From contig JAADDU010000128.1 of NCBI GenBank assembly GCA_013153755.1, positions 1-11,451 of the forward strand: 11,451 nucleotides of DNA. The letters run 5' to 3'. Of the stretch, positions 1-6,806 are shown piece after piece; the first letter of the stretch is position 1, and each line of letters opens with the position of its first letter. The notes below the pieces were generated by a model. That model was not told the origin of the DNA and did not search any database. It saw nothing but the letters and a program-made list of their open reading frames with translations. Origin of the DNA: Campylobacterota bacterium (GTDB lineage: Bacteria; Campylobacterota; Campylobacteria; Campylobacterales; Sulfurimonadaceae). Position numbers and translations under genes: made by a program.

Positions 1-1219
1 AACAACACAAAACAAAAAGTATTTAGAAGATGCTAAGAATAAGGGTGCACATTCAATCGTTGATATAGTAGATATTGCCCCAATGTTTGGATTAGATCAG
101 ATTAAAATTGTTGGGATAACAGGAACAAATGGTAAAACAACTACAGCTTCAGCCATATACTCCTTTTTGCTTGATTTAGATTATAAAGTAGCAATGCAAG
201 GTACTAGAGGGCTCTTTATGAATGATAAAACTGTAGAGGGGAAAACATTAACTACACCATCCGTTTTAAATACTTATAAGCATATATATCAAGCTGTTGC
301 TGAAGGTTGTGAATATTTTATCATGGAGGTTAGTTCTCATGCTATTGTCCAAAAAAGAGTTGAAGGAATTAACTTTGAGTTGAAAATTCTTACTAATATT
401 ACACAAGATCATTTAGACTATCATAAAACTTTAGGGGAGTATATAGCAGTAAAAAATAGTTTCTTTGATGATGATTGTAAAAAACTGATTAATAGAGATG
501 AACCAAAAGCAGCATTTAATATGACAAAAGCTTATAGTTATGCAATAGAGAATCCAGCAACATATAGACTTATGGCATATTCTTTAAACAATGCAACTAG
601 TGGAATTATTCAACATTTTCAAGAGGTTATTCCTTTTACTGCCTCTTTACATGGATTTTTCAATCTTTATAATTTAATGGCAGCTATAAGTGCTGTCCAT
701 CTTTTAACAGATAAAAAGTTAGAAGAGATTGCAGATGTAGTAGATAATTTTGCTGGTGTTAGTGGAAGAATGGAGCAGGTGAGTGAAATCCCTAATATAA
801 TTGTAGATTTTGCACATACTCCAGATGGTATGCAACAAGTTCTTAATGCATTAAGAGAAAAAGAGCTTTTAGTGGTTTTTGGTGCAGGTGGAGATAGAGA
901 TAGAGAAAAACGTCCATTGATGGGAAAAATTGCAGTATCGTTAGCCAAAAAAACTTTCATAACATCAGATAACCCTCGTAATGAAGATCCTGAACTCATA
1001 GTAAAAGATATTTTGAGTGGTATTGATGATACAAGTAATGTAGTCGTAGAACTAAATCGTAAAAAAGCTATAGAATTAGCACTTTGTGAGCAAGTAGAAG
1101 ATGAAGTTGTTGTAATACTAGGTAAAGGTGATGAAAATTGTCAAATTATATATGATCAAAAATTTCCATTTGATGATAGAGAAGTTGTTCGAGAGTTATT
1201 AAAAAATATAGAGTGTTAA
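1..1219 (+). CDS. murE: UDP-N-acetylmuramoyl-tripeptide synthetase MurE (5' end outside window)
   Basis: MurE is the cytoplasmic ATP-dependent ligase that adds the third stem-peptide residue to UDP-MurNAc-L-Ala-D-Glu in peptidoglycan synthesis. The frame is open from position 2, so the first Met inside the window (83) is not the start; 405 residues are visible and a short N-terminal piece is missing. The visible N-terminal stretch (LTTQN-like, then a GAHSIVDI segment) is the tail of the small N-terminal domain. The Mur ligase ATP loop GTNGKTT is at 122-142, followed by EVSSHA, NITQDHLDYH, the expected carbamylated Lys (YIAVK, 452-454), DFAHTPDGM and a C-terminal GKGDE. The DNPR motif at 968-979 marks the meso-diaminopimelate-adding type rather than the lysine type. 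The gene converges on the minus-strand outer-membrane protein gene, and its last codons form one arm of a hairpin. Confidence 0.97.
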   Translation, partial: TTQNKKYLEDAKNKGAHSIVDIVDIAPMFGLDQIKIVGITGTNGKTTTASAIYSFLLDLDYKVAMQGTRGLFMNDKTVEGKTLTTPSVLNTYKHIYQAVAEGCEYFIMEVSSHAIVQKRVEGINFELKILTNITQDHLDYHKTLGEYIAVKNSFFDDDCKKLINRDEPKAAFNMTKAYSYAIENPATYRLMAYSLNNATSGIIQHFQEVIPFTASLHGFFNLYNLMAAISAVHLLTDKKLEEIADVVDNFAGVSGRMEQVSEIPNIIVDFAHTPDGMQQVLNALREKELLVVFGAGGDRDREKRPLMGKIAVSLAKKTFITSDNPRNEDPELIVKDILSGIDDTSNVVVELNRKKAIELALCEQVEDEVVVILGKGDENCQIIYDQKFPFDDREVVRELLKNIEC

Positions 1220-1233
1220 AAACTCTATATTTT
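1203..1233. terminator. Inverted repeat between convergent murE and OMP genes, likely bidirectional terminator
   Basis: There is a perfect 12-bp inverted repeat: AAAATATAGAGT at 1203-1214 and ACTCTATATTTT at 1222-1233, with a 7-nt loop. The loop holds the murE stop codon TAA (1217-1219), and the repeat ends 1 nt beyond the stop of the minus-strand gene. Read on the minus strand, the stem runs into six T residues; on the plus strand into four T then GTT. The stem is AT-rich (only three G-C pairs), so its strength is uncertain, but its place between two convergent genes fits a shared terminator. Confidence 0.6.
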
Positions 1234-1234
1234 G

Positions 1235-1777
1235 TTAAAAACGTAAGTTTAGACCACTGTAGAAAATTGTAACTTTAGAGTTATATGAGACAACTCTATT
1301 CTCTTCTTCAAATTTTTCATATGAGTTATATCTGTAGTTATATCCAACTTCAATATCTATATATTGATTAAGTGGAATATAACTTCCAATACCAATATTG
1401 AAAGATCCTGAGTATAAGCTATCTTGATCAGCTTGGCTAATACTTACCCTCCCTGTTCCAAAACCAACTTTAAAGAACGGATATAAGTATTTACTTATAT
1501 CAAAAGCTTTTATAAGTTCTATATTGAAGCCATATTTATTTCCATCAGATTTTGAAAAAATAGCAGAGTTGTTTTCAGCTCTTTGGAGAGAAAATTCTAT
1601 TGAGTAAGCTTTGTGATCTCCATAGCCTACCTTTAAAGTAGTAAGTGATGTTTTGTCTGTTTCATTTAAATTACTAAATTTTTCACTAAATGAACCGTAA
1701 CTCATACCTACATATTTTTTAGCATCTCCATAAAGTGATGCACATAGAATGGCAGAGAGTAAAAGTGATTTGTACAA
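1235..1777 (-). CDS. Small outer-membrane beta-barrel protein, function unknown
   Basis: This is a 180-residue exported protein. Residues 1-19 form a signal peptide (MYK, a hydrophobic run LLLSAILCASL, then a likely cut near GDA|KK). The mature part alternates polar and hydrophobic/aromatic residues, rich in Gly, Tyr and Phe (KVGYG, VGFGTG, FNIGIGSYIP, IEVGYNYRYNSY). It ends in FYSGLNLRF, with the terminal Phe typical of a beta-barrel assembly signal, so about eight strands in the outer membrane are likely. The start is TTG: an in-frame stop lies six codons upstream with no other start between, AAGGAG (1788-1783) sits 5 nt before the TTG, and the next Met would delete the signal peptide. A TATAAT at 1825-1820 is the likely -10. 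It could be an OmpA/OmpW-like small porin or a structural barrel; ligand and role cannot be told from sequence. Confidence 0.85.
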   Translation of the reverse strand: MYKSLLLSAILCASLYGDAKKYVGMSYGSFSEKFSNLNETDKTSLTTLKVGYGDHKAYSIEFSLQRAENNSAIFSKSDGNKYGFNIELIKAFDISKYLYPFFKVGFGTGRVSISQADQDSLYSGSFNIGIGSYIPLNQYIDIEVGYNYRYNSYEKFEEENRVVSYNSKVTIFYSGLNLRF

Positions 1778-1819
1778 GGTTGCTCCTTGAGTCTAGTTTG
1801 CTTCTTTTTAAGATTTTGA

Positions 1820-1825
1820 ATTATA
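1820..1825 (-). promoter_or_regulatory. Probable -10 box of the OMP gene
   Basis: TATAAT read on the minus strand, in AT-rich DNA with no clear -35. The predicted transcription start is near 1813, giving a leader of about 36 nt that contains the AAGGAG ribosome site of the TTG-started gene. Confidence 0.5.
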
Positions 1826-1887
1826 TCTAAATAGTTGCATTTTTACTTAAAGTTAAAAACTTATTTGTTATCATGAGATTATATGGA

Positions 1888-1904
1888 TATAATTTTGCTA
1901 TAAT
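1888..1904 (+). promoter_or_regulatory. Promoter of the ferredoxin-panD-ybaB-PDZ-ispA-tkt operon
   Basis: Two TATAAT boxes lie 11 bp apart (1888-1893 and 1899-1904). The second sits in TTTTGCTATAAT, an extended -10 with upstream T stretch of the kind common in Campylobacter and Helicobacter, and is the better candidate. Its predicted start near 1911 leaves a 22-nt leader carrying AAGGA (1920-1924). No convincing -35 is seen. This promoter overlaps the reading frame upstream of the real ferredoxin start, which argues against a start at 1873. Confidence 0.65.
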
Positions 1905-1932
1905 TTCACAAATTTTTTTAAGGAATATATTT

Positions 1933-2307
1933 ATGGGAATCCCTCAACCAGCATATTACATATTTAAGTGTGAGCAGTCAGCTCCTCCAGGTATGCCAAA
2001 ACCATCATGTGTGACACCTCAAACGCAAGATTTATTTCAACATTTAGCTACAAAGCTTATGCAAGAGGGTATTATGGCTACTGTTCAACCTATTCGTACA
2101 TCTTGTATGAATAGATGTTCATCTGGTCCTGTAATGCTTGTTGAACCAGGACATACTATGTATGCGGGTTTAACAAAAGAGAAGATAGATAGAATCGTTA
2201 CAGAACATATTATTGGCGGAAATGTAGTAGAAGAGTTTGTTATCGATTCTGAGTTATGGGATGAAGCTATATCTCCAACTGAAATGCAAAAGCAAATGGG
2301 AAGATAG
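1933..2307 (+). CDS. Thioredoxin-like [2Fe-2S] ferredoxin
   Basis: A 124-residue cytoplasmic iron-sulfur protein, probably an electron carrier. Cys13, Cys26, Cys58 and Cys62 give C-x12-C-x31-C-x3-C, close to the spacing of the thioredoxin-fold [2Fe-2S] ferredoxins (Aquifex Fd4 / Azotobacter FeSI type) and the related NuoE subunit. The N-terminal YYIFKC strand leads into the first Cys and [12 protein letters not shown] carries the last pair, as in the family. The chosen start is ATG 1933 with AAGGA 8 nt upstream; the frame stays open back to ATG 1873, but that segment contains the promoter and is not ferredoxin-like. The last 30 or so residues (after about 95) are an acidic C-terminal tail of unknown role. 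First gene of a six-gene operon; panD starts 8 nt after its stop. The redox partner is not evident from the neighbours. Confidence 0.88.
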   Translation: MGIPQPAYYIFKCEQSAPPGMPKPSCVTPQTQDLFQHLATKLMQEGIMATVQPIRTSCMNRCSSGPVMLVEPGHTMYAGLTKEKIDRIVTEHIIGGNVVEEFVIDSELWDEAISPTEMQKQMGR

Positions 2308-2315
2308 GAACTGTT

Positions 2316-2681
2316 ATGTTAATTGATATGTTGTACAGCAAAATCCATCGTGCTACTGTTACAGATGCCAACTTAAACTATGTTGGATCTATTACTATAG
2401 ATGAAGAGCTTTTAGAAGCTGCGAAGATGAGAGTTGGACAAAAAGTTGAAATACTAAATGTTAACAACGGAGAGCGTTTTACTACATACATCATTTTAGG
2501 AGAGCGTGGAAAACGTGATATCTGCCTAAATGGTGCTGCTGCTAGAAAAGTGCATCCAGGTGATAAAGTAATTATAGTTGCATATGCTACATATGATGAA
2601 AAAGAGTTAGAAAACTATCAACCAAAAGTAGTGATTTTGGATGATAAAAATGATATAGAACTTATAGCGGATAGCATCTAA
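2316..2681 (+). CDS. panD: Aspartate 1-decarboxylase (pyruvoyl-dependent)
   Basis: PanD decarboxylates L-aspartate to beta-alanine, the precursor of pantothenate and CoA. It is made as a pro-enzyme that cuts itself between Gly24 and Ser25, the Ser becoming the pyruvoyl group. The protein is 121 residues (family about 115-130) and matches the family in register from residue 1: Lys9, the YVGS cleavage site at 22-25, Arg54, Thr57-Tyr58 and the NGAAA loop at 72-76 all fall at the numbers known for the E. coli enzyme. AGGA at 2306-2309 overlaps the stop of the ferredoxin gene and is spaced 6 nt from the ATG, so translation of the two genes may be coupled. No other pantothenate gene is in the window. 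Confidence 0.97.
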   Translation: MLIDMLYSKIHRATVTDANLNYVGSITIDEELLEAAKMRVGQKVEILNVNNGERFTTYIILGERGKRDICLNGAAARKVHPGDKVIIVAYATYDEKELENYQPKVVILDDKNDIELIADSI

Positions 2682-2684
2682 ATC

Positions 2685-2990
2685 ATGTTTGATATGGGTG
2701 AAATGGGGAAAATGCTTGAGGGAATGCAAGTAAACGCAGAGAAGCTCAAAACAGAATTGGCTTCAAAATCATACAGTGTTAAAACTGGTGGTGGAATGGT
2801 TGAACTAAGCGTTAATGGAAATGGAGAGGTGATAGATCTCTCTATAGATGATGAGCTCTTAAATGATAAAGATTCACTACAAATCCTTCTTATAGGTGCT
2901 ATGAATGATGCCAACAAAATGGTACAACAAAATCAACAACAGAGTGCAATGGGAATGCTAGGTGGTATGAATCCATTTGGTTCTAAGTAG
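2685..2990 (+). CDS. YbaB/EbfC family nucleoid-associated protein
   Basis: A 101-residue homolog of YbaB/EbfC, small dimeric DNA-binding proteins that coat the nucleoid. The layout fits the family: an N-terminal helix (FDMGEMGKMLEGMQVNAEKLKTEL, residues 2-25), the core beta sheet (VKTGGGMVELSVNGNGEVIDLSID), a second helix around LLIGAMNDANKMVQQ and a Met/Gly-rich flexible tail ending NPFGSK. In many bacteria ybaB lies between dnaX and recR; here it sits 3 nt after panD and directly abuts the PDZ protein gene. There is no good Shine-Dalgarno upstream of ATG 2685, which suggests coupling to panD translation; ATG 2694 is an alternative start. Its stop (TAG) is immediately followed by the GTG of the next gene in the same frame. 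Confidence 0.93.
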   Translation: MFDMGEMGKMLEGMQVNAEKLKTELASKSYSVKTGGGMVELSVNGNGEVIDLSIDDELLNDKDSLQILLIGAMNDANKMVQQNQQQSAMGMLGGMNPFGSK

Positions 2991-3971
2991 GTGCTTCGCC
3001 TACTCCTTTTTACCACCTTTTTTTTTATAAATAGCTACTCTGCTCAAAATAATTTTAAAGCATGTCAACAAAAAATTATTGATTCTAAATCTTTAATTAT
3101 TAAAAGTATTACCCTTCCAATAGAAAATAAAATTAGGTTAGTCTTTTCAGAGATAAAACCAAATGCAAAAGTTTTAAAGTTTGATCCTTATCTAAATCTT
3201 TATCTTCTTGAAGACAGATCAGGTTTTAACTATCCATTCAATTTTTCTACAGAAAAAAATAAAAAATTCGCTGTAATTAACAACAAAACTTATAAACTTA
3301 CTAAAATTATAGATAAGCAAGTTGGTTTAAATAGTTTAGCACATCTAGGTACAAATATAAAAACTCCAGCTATTATAACAACTAATTGTTGTCAGCTTGA
3401 AGCATTTGTTACTTCACAAGGTGTTATAGAAAAAGAGTACTTAGAGCATTTTGTCTTTTCAAAAGAGAGTAACTATGCAACTGTTGGAATTAGAGTAAAA
3501 AGCGTTAAAAATATAGTAGAAGTGAGTTCCATAAATCCATTTTTTAAAAATAATCCTTTTTTGATTGGCGATAAGATTCTTTCACTTGATGGAACTAGAG
3601 TTAAAAATATATCTAAATTTATGAGAACAATTCTTTTTTCCCCTCTTTTAAGTAAACACTATTTTAGAGTTAAAAGAGAGGAGAAAGAGCTTGTTCTATC
3701 GGTTATAACTCAAAGACGAGAGGGTGGTGGATTTTTAAGTGATACTTTTTTAGAGAAAAAAGGTATATATTTTAATGAAATGGCAGAAGTTATAGAGTTG
3801 AAAAAGAGAGATAATAGAAGTAAACTAAAAGTTGGTGATAAGGTAGTAAAAGTTAATGGATATAGGATTAACAGTAGTAGTGAAATAAGAAAATATATTT
3901 CACAATATGAAGATTTTATCTCTTTATTGGTAGAGAGAGATGGTTTTCAGTTTTTTGTGAAGATAAATTAG
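2991..3971 (+). CDS. Periplasmic protein with two PDZ domains, function unknown
   Basis: A 326-residue exported protein. Residues 1-18 are a signal peptide (MLRLLLFTTFFFINSYSA) with no clear lipobox. Residues 20-150 match nothing I recognise and hold Cys25 and a Cys133-Cys134 pair. Two PDZ-like repeats follow, about 164-240 and 255-325, each with the same carboxylate-loop signature: FLIGDKILSLDG near 190-201 and LKVGDKVVKVNG near 279-290. There is no HtrA-type serine protease domain, S41 protease or metalloprotease motif, so it is more likely an adaptor or scaffold than an enzyme. The start is GTG directly after the ybaB stop, in the same frame and without a clear ribosome site; it is the only start that keeps the signal peptide, so translation probably depends on re-initiation. 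From memory, a periplasmic PDZ protein occupies the same place in Campylobacter jejuni. Confidence 0.85.
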   Translation: MLRLLLFTTFFFINSYSAQNNFKACQQKIIDSKSLIIKSITLPIENKIRLVFSEIKPNAKVLKFDPYLNLYLLEDRSGFNYPFNFSTEKNKKFAVINNKTYKLTKIIDKQVGLNSLAHLGTNIKTPAIITTNCCQLEAFVTSQGVIEKEYLEHFVFSKESNYATVGIRVKSVKNIVEVSSINPFFKNNPFLIGDKILSLDGTRVKNISKFMRTILFSPLLSKHYFRVKREEKELVLSVITQRREGGGFLSDTFLEKKGIYFNEMAEVIELKKRDNRSKLKVGDKVVKVNGYRINSSSEIRKYISQYEDFISLLVERDGFQFFVKIN

Positions 3972-3983
3972 TTAAAATTCCAT

Positions 3984-4832
3984 ATGCAAAATTTTGAACA
4001 GTTTTTACTCAATAACCTACCTAAGTCAGAAAGTATCCATCCTACATATGAAAGAGCATTGCAAAATATGCTTATTGCGGGGGGAAAACGTTTCCGTCCT
4101 GCACTTCTTTTAGGTGTTGTAAAAGCTTATAACCCACTCATGTTAGACTCTGCGAGATATGTAGCATATGCTATAGAACTTTTACACACTTACTCTTTGA
4201 TACATGACGATCTTCCTGCCATGGACAACTCTCCCTTAAGAAGAGGTAAACCTACACTTCATGTCAGTTTTGATGAAGTAACAGCCATTTTAGTTGGGGA
4301 TGCTTTAAATACATACTCATTTGAAGTGCTAGCTGATGCACCTTTTTCAGATAGTACGAGAGTAAAACTTATAAAAGAGTTATCATCCAATGGTGGACTT
4401 AATGGTATGGTTCTTGGTCAAGCAATAGATTGTTACTTTGAAAACAGACCTTTAGCAGTGAAAGATATAAAAGTACTTCATACAAATAAGACAGCAAAGT
4501 TGATAGCAGCTTCTTTAAAAATGGGAGCTATAATTGTAGGTCATGAAGATATAGCACAAAAACTTTATGATTTTGGTATAGACCTTGGAATTTTATTTCA
4601 GATTCAAGATGATATTTTAGATGTAACACAATCAACACAAGAGGCAGGAAAACTTACAAATAATGATGAAGATAAAAATAGTTTTGTAACTATTTTAGGA
4701 TTAGAAGAGTCGATGAAAGAAGCTAATAGACTTGCTGAGAAATTAACTCAAGAGATGGCTAACTTTGACGAGAATTTACATAGTGAGTTGTCGCCTCTGT
4801 TAACGAAGTATATAAACAGACATAAAAATTAA
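3984..4832 (+). CDS. ispA: Farnesyl diphosphate synthase (polyprenyl synthetase family)
   Basis: Condenses isopentenyl diphosphate with allylic diphosphates to make C15 farnesyl diphosphate, which feeds undecaprenyl phosphate and quinone side chains. The protein has 282 residues. It shows GGKRFRP (33-39), the first Asp-rich motif DDLPAMD (75-81), RRGKPT (86-91), HTNKTAKL (166-173), and the second Asp-rich motif DDILD (209-213). The DDxxxxD form of the first motif and the Tyr five residues before it (HTYSLIHDD) are those of short-chain bacterial enzymes such as E. coli IspA, so a C15 product is most likely, although C20 cannot be excluded. It starts 12 nt after the PDZ gene. No Shine-Dalgarno is visible; a TAAAAT lies 5 nt before the ATG and could be a weak internal -10. 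tkt follows after 15 nt. Confidence 0.94.
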   Translation: MQNFEQFLLNNLPKSESIHPTYERALQNMLIAGGKRFRPALLLGVVKAYNPLMLDSARYVAYAIELLHTYSLIHDDLPAMDNSPLRRGKPTLHVSFDEVTAILVGDALNTYSFEVLADAPFSDSTRVKLIKELSSNGGLNGMVLGQAIDCYFENRPLAVKDIKVLHTNKTAKLIAASLKMGAIIVGHEDIAQKLYDFGIDLGILFQIQDDILDVTQSTQEAGKLTNNDEDKNSFVTILGLEESMKEANRLAEKLTQEMANFDENLHSELSPLLTKYINRHKN

Positions 4833-4847
4833 AAGTAGGATAAAAAT

Positions 4848-6767
4848 ATGAGCAATCAGATGCGTCAAAAGATGGCAGATAGTATAAGATTTTTAGCAGC
4901 AGATATGGTTCAAGCAGCTAATAGTGGTCACCCAGGTGCACCTATGGGTTTAGCAGATATTGCTACAGTTTTAAGTGAACATTTAAATCATAATCCTAAA
5001 AATCCTGATTGGTTAAATCGTGATAGATTGGTTTTCTCAGGTGGACATGCAACAGGTCTTATCTATTCTCTCTACTATCTTTGGGGATATGGTTTAGAGA
5101 TAGAAGATTTGAAAAATTTTCGTCAACTGGACTCTTTAACACCAGGTCACCCAGAGTATGGTCATACTGCAGGTATAGAGATAACGACAGGTCCTCTTGG
5201 TCAAGGTATCGCAAACGCAGTTGGTTTTTCAATGGCTTCAAAATTTGTAGGTGCTCAAGTAAACTCAGAGACAGCAGAACTGATAGACCATAATGTATAC
5301 TGTTTATGTGGAGATGGAGATTTAGAAGAGGGTATCTCTTATGAAGCTTGTTCGATAGCAGGACACAATAAGCTAGATAACTTAATTCTTATTTATGACT
5401 CTAACCGTATAACTATAGAGGGCTCTACAGACTTAAGTATCAGTGAAAATATAAAGATGCGTTTTGAGTCTCAAGGTTGGGATGTATTAGAGATAGATGG
5501 ACATAACTTTGATGAGATAGATAGTGCCTTAACAACTGCTAAAGCAAATACTAAACCTACTATTATTATTGCAAATACTATTATTGCTAAAGGTGCTGGA
5601 GAGTTAGAAGGTTCACACCACTCTCATGGTGCACCACTTGGTGATAAAATTATAGCTGAAGCAAAAGCTGCTGCAGGATTTGATCCAGAGAAAACATTTC
5701 ATATAGATGAGGATGTTTTAGCTCGTTTTAGATGTGCTATAGAAGAGGGTGATTTACTTGAACGTCAATGGATTCACTCTCAAAAAACGATGCCTTTAAT
5801 GGAGCAAAATGAAGCTTTAGAAGCACTACAAAACCCTGACTATTCTCGTATAGAGTATCCAACTTTTGAAAAAGCTGAAGCGACTCGTGGTACAAATGGT
5901 AAGATTATGAATGCTATCGCTAAAGGTGTTCCAAGTTTCTTGGGTGGAAGTGCTGATTTAAGCCCATCAAACAAAACAAACCTAAATGATATGGGAGTTT
6001 ACCCTAAAGGGAGAAATATCTACTTCGGTATTCGTGAACATGCGATGGCTTCTATAGTAAACGCGATGGCTCTTTATGGTCCACTAAAACCTTTTAGTGC
6101 AACTTTCTTTGTTTTCTCAGACTACTTAAAACCTGCTGCTCGTATCGCTGCACTTACTGGGATTCAAAACTTCTACATCTGGACACACGATAGTATCGGT
6201 GTAGGTGAAGATGGTCCAACGCATCAACCTATCGAGCATCTTTCACAGTTCCGTGCACTTCCAAACTTCTATGTATGGCGTCCAGCTGATGGTGCAGAGA
6301 ATGTTGAAGCGTGGAAAACTGCGTTAACTATGGAGAAATCTCCATCTGCGTTTGTATGTTCTCGTCAAAACCTTTCAGTTTTACCAAAAGCTGTTAGAGG
6401 AGAGGCATCAAGAGGTGGTTACTTAGTAGCTGAGTCGGATAACGCAGTGATGACTATCATGGCATCAGGTTCTGAAGTAGAGTTAGCACTAAAAGTAAGA
6501 GAGAGTTTAGCTGAGATAAGTGTTCCAGTAAATGTTGTTTCAGTTCCATGTTACGACCTCTTTATAGAACAAGATGCTGAGTATATGGCGTCTATAATTA
6601 TAGAGGGAACTAAAACTGTAGCTATTGAAGCGGCTCGTGGTTTAGAGTGGTATAGATTAGCAGATAGTGTTATAGCTATGGATAGTTTTGGTGCATCAGC
6701 TCCAGCTAATCAACTTTTTGAGAAGTTTGGCTTTAGTGTGGAGAGTGTTATAGAAAAAATCAAATAG
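4848..6767 (+). CDS. tkt: Transketolase
   Basis: Thiamine-diphosphate enzyme that moves two-carbon units between ketose and aldose phosphates in the pentose phosphate pathway (and the Calvin cycle where present). At 639 residues it is full length (E. coli 663). Visible are the substrate and cofactor histidines in SGHPGAP (26-32), GGHATG (65-70) and GHPEYG (100-105), the thiamine-diphosphate motif starting GDGD (155-158) and ending at Asn186, GSHHSHG (255-261), catalytic Glu397 in FGIREHAM, and the THDSIGVGEDGPTHQP segment (446-461) of the pyrimidine-binding domain. AGGA at 4837-4840 is spaced 7 nt from the ATG. It is the last gene of the operon and its codon choice looks slightly GC-richer than that of its neighbours, as expected for a highly expressed gene. 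Confidence 0.97.
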   Translation: MSNQMRQKMADSIRFLAADMVQAANSGHPGAPMGLADIATVLSEHLNHNPKNPDWLNRDRLVFSGGHATGLIYSLYYLWGYGLEIEDLKNFRQLDSLTPGHPEYGHTAGIEITTGPLGQGIANAVGFSMASKFVGAQVNSETAELIDHNVYCLCGDGDLEEGISYEACSIAGHNKLDNLILIYDSNRITIEGSTDLSISENIKMRFESQGWDVLEIDGHNFDEIDSALTTAKANTKPTIIIANTIIAKGAGELEGSHHSHGAPLGDKIIAEAKAAAGFDPEKTFHIDEDVLARFRCAIEEGDLLERQWIHSQKTMPLMEQNEALEALQNPDYSRIEYPTFEKAEATRGTNGKIMNAIAKGVPSFLGGSADLSPSNKTNLNDMGVYPKGRNIYFGIREHAMASIVNAMALYGPLKPFSATFFVFSDYLKPAARIAALTGIQNFYIWTHDSIGVGEDGPTHQPIEHLSQFRALPNFYVWRPADGAENVEAWKTALTMEKSPSAFVCSRQNLSVLPKAVRGEASRGGYLVAESDNAVMTIMASGSEVELALKVRESLAEISVPVNVVSVPCYDLFIEQDAEYMASIIIEGTKTVAIEAARGLEWYRLADSVIAMDSFGASAPANQLFEKFGFSVESVIEKIK

Positions 6768-6774
6768 ATTTTTA

Positions 6775-6806
6775 TTGTTGGAGATTTTTTATAAATACTC
6801 CAACAA
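6775..6806. repeat. Inverted repeat between convergent tkt and AEC transporter genes
   Basis: Perfect 9-bp arms TTGTTGGAG (6775-6783) and CTCCAACAA (6798-6806) around a 14-nt loop that holds the transporter's stop codon (6789-6791). It begins 8 nt after the tkt stop and includes the last codons of the transporter. The T-run lies in the loop, not after the stem, so it is not a textbook intrinsic terminator on either strand; position alone suggests transcription ends here. Confidence 0.4.

Noticed and set aside
667..999. Minus-strand open frame inside murE
   Set aside because: Antisense shadow of a well-supported gene; Ser/Leu-rich composition and no recognisable domain.
1740..1745. Cys12 of the outer-membrane protein as a lipoprotein lipobox
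   Set aside because: The residues before it (A-I-L) do not fit a lipobox well, the position is too early, and the rest reads as a normal signal peptide of a beta barrel.
1873..1932. Upstream extension of the ferredoxin reading frame to ATG 1873
   Set aside because: The segment contains the promoter -10 boxes and the AAGGA ribosome site of ATG 1933, and the added 20 residues are not ferredoxin-like.
2678..2917. Minus-strand open frame over ybaB
   Set aside because: Antisense shadow of ybaB with low-complexity Ser/Pro/Ile content.
5059..5293. Short open frames on both strands inside tkt
   Set aside because: Alternate-frame shadows within a full-length conserved transketolase.
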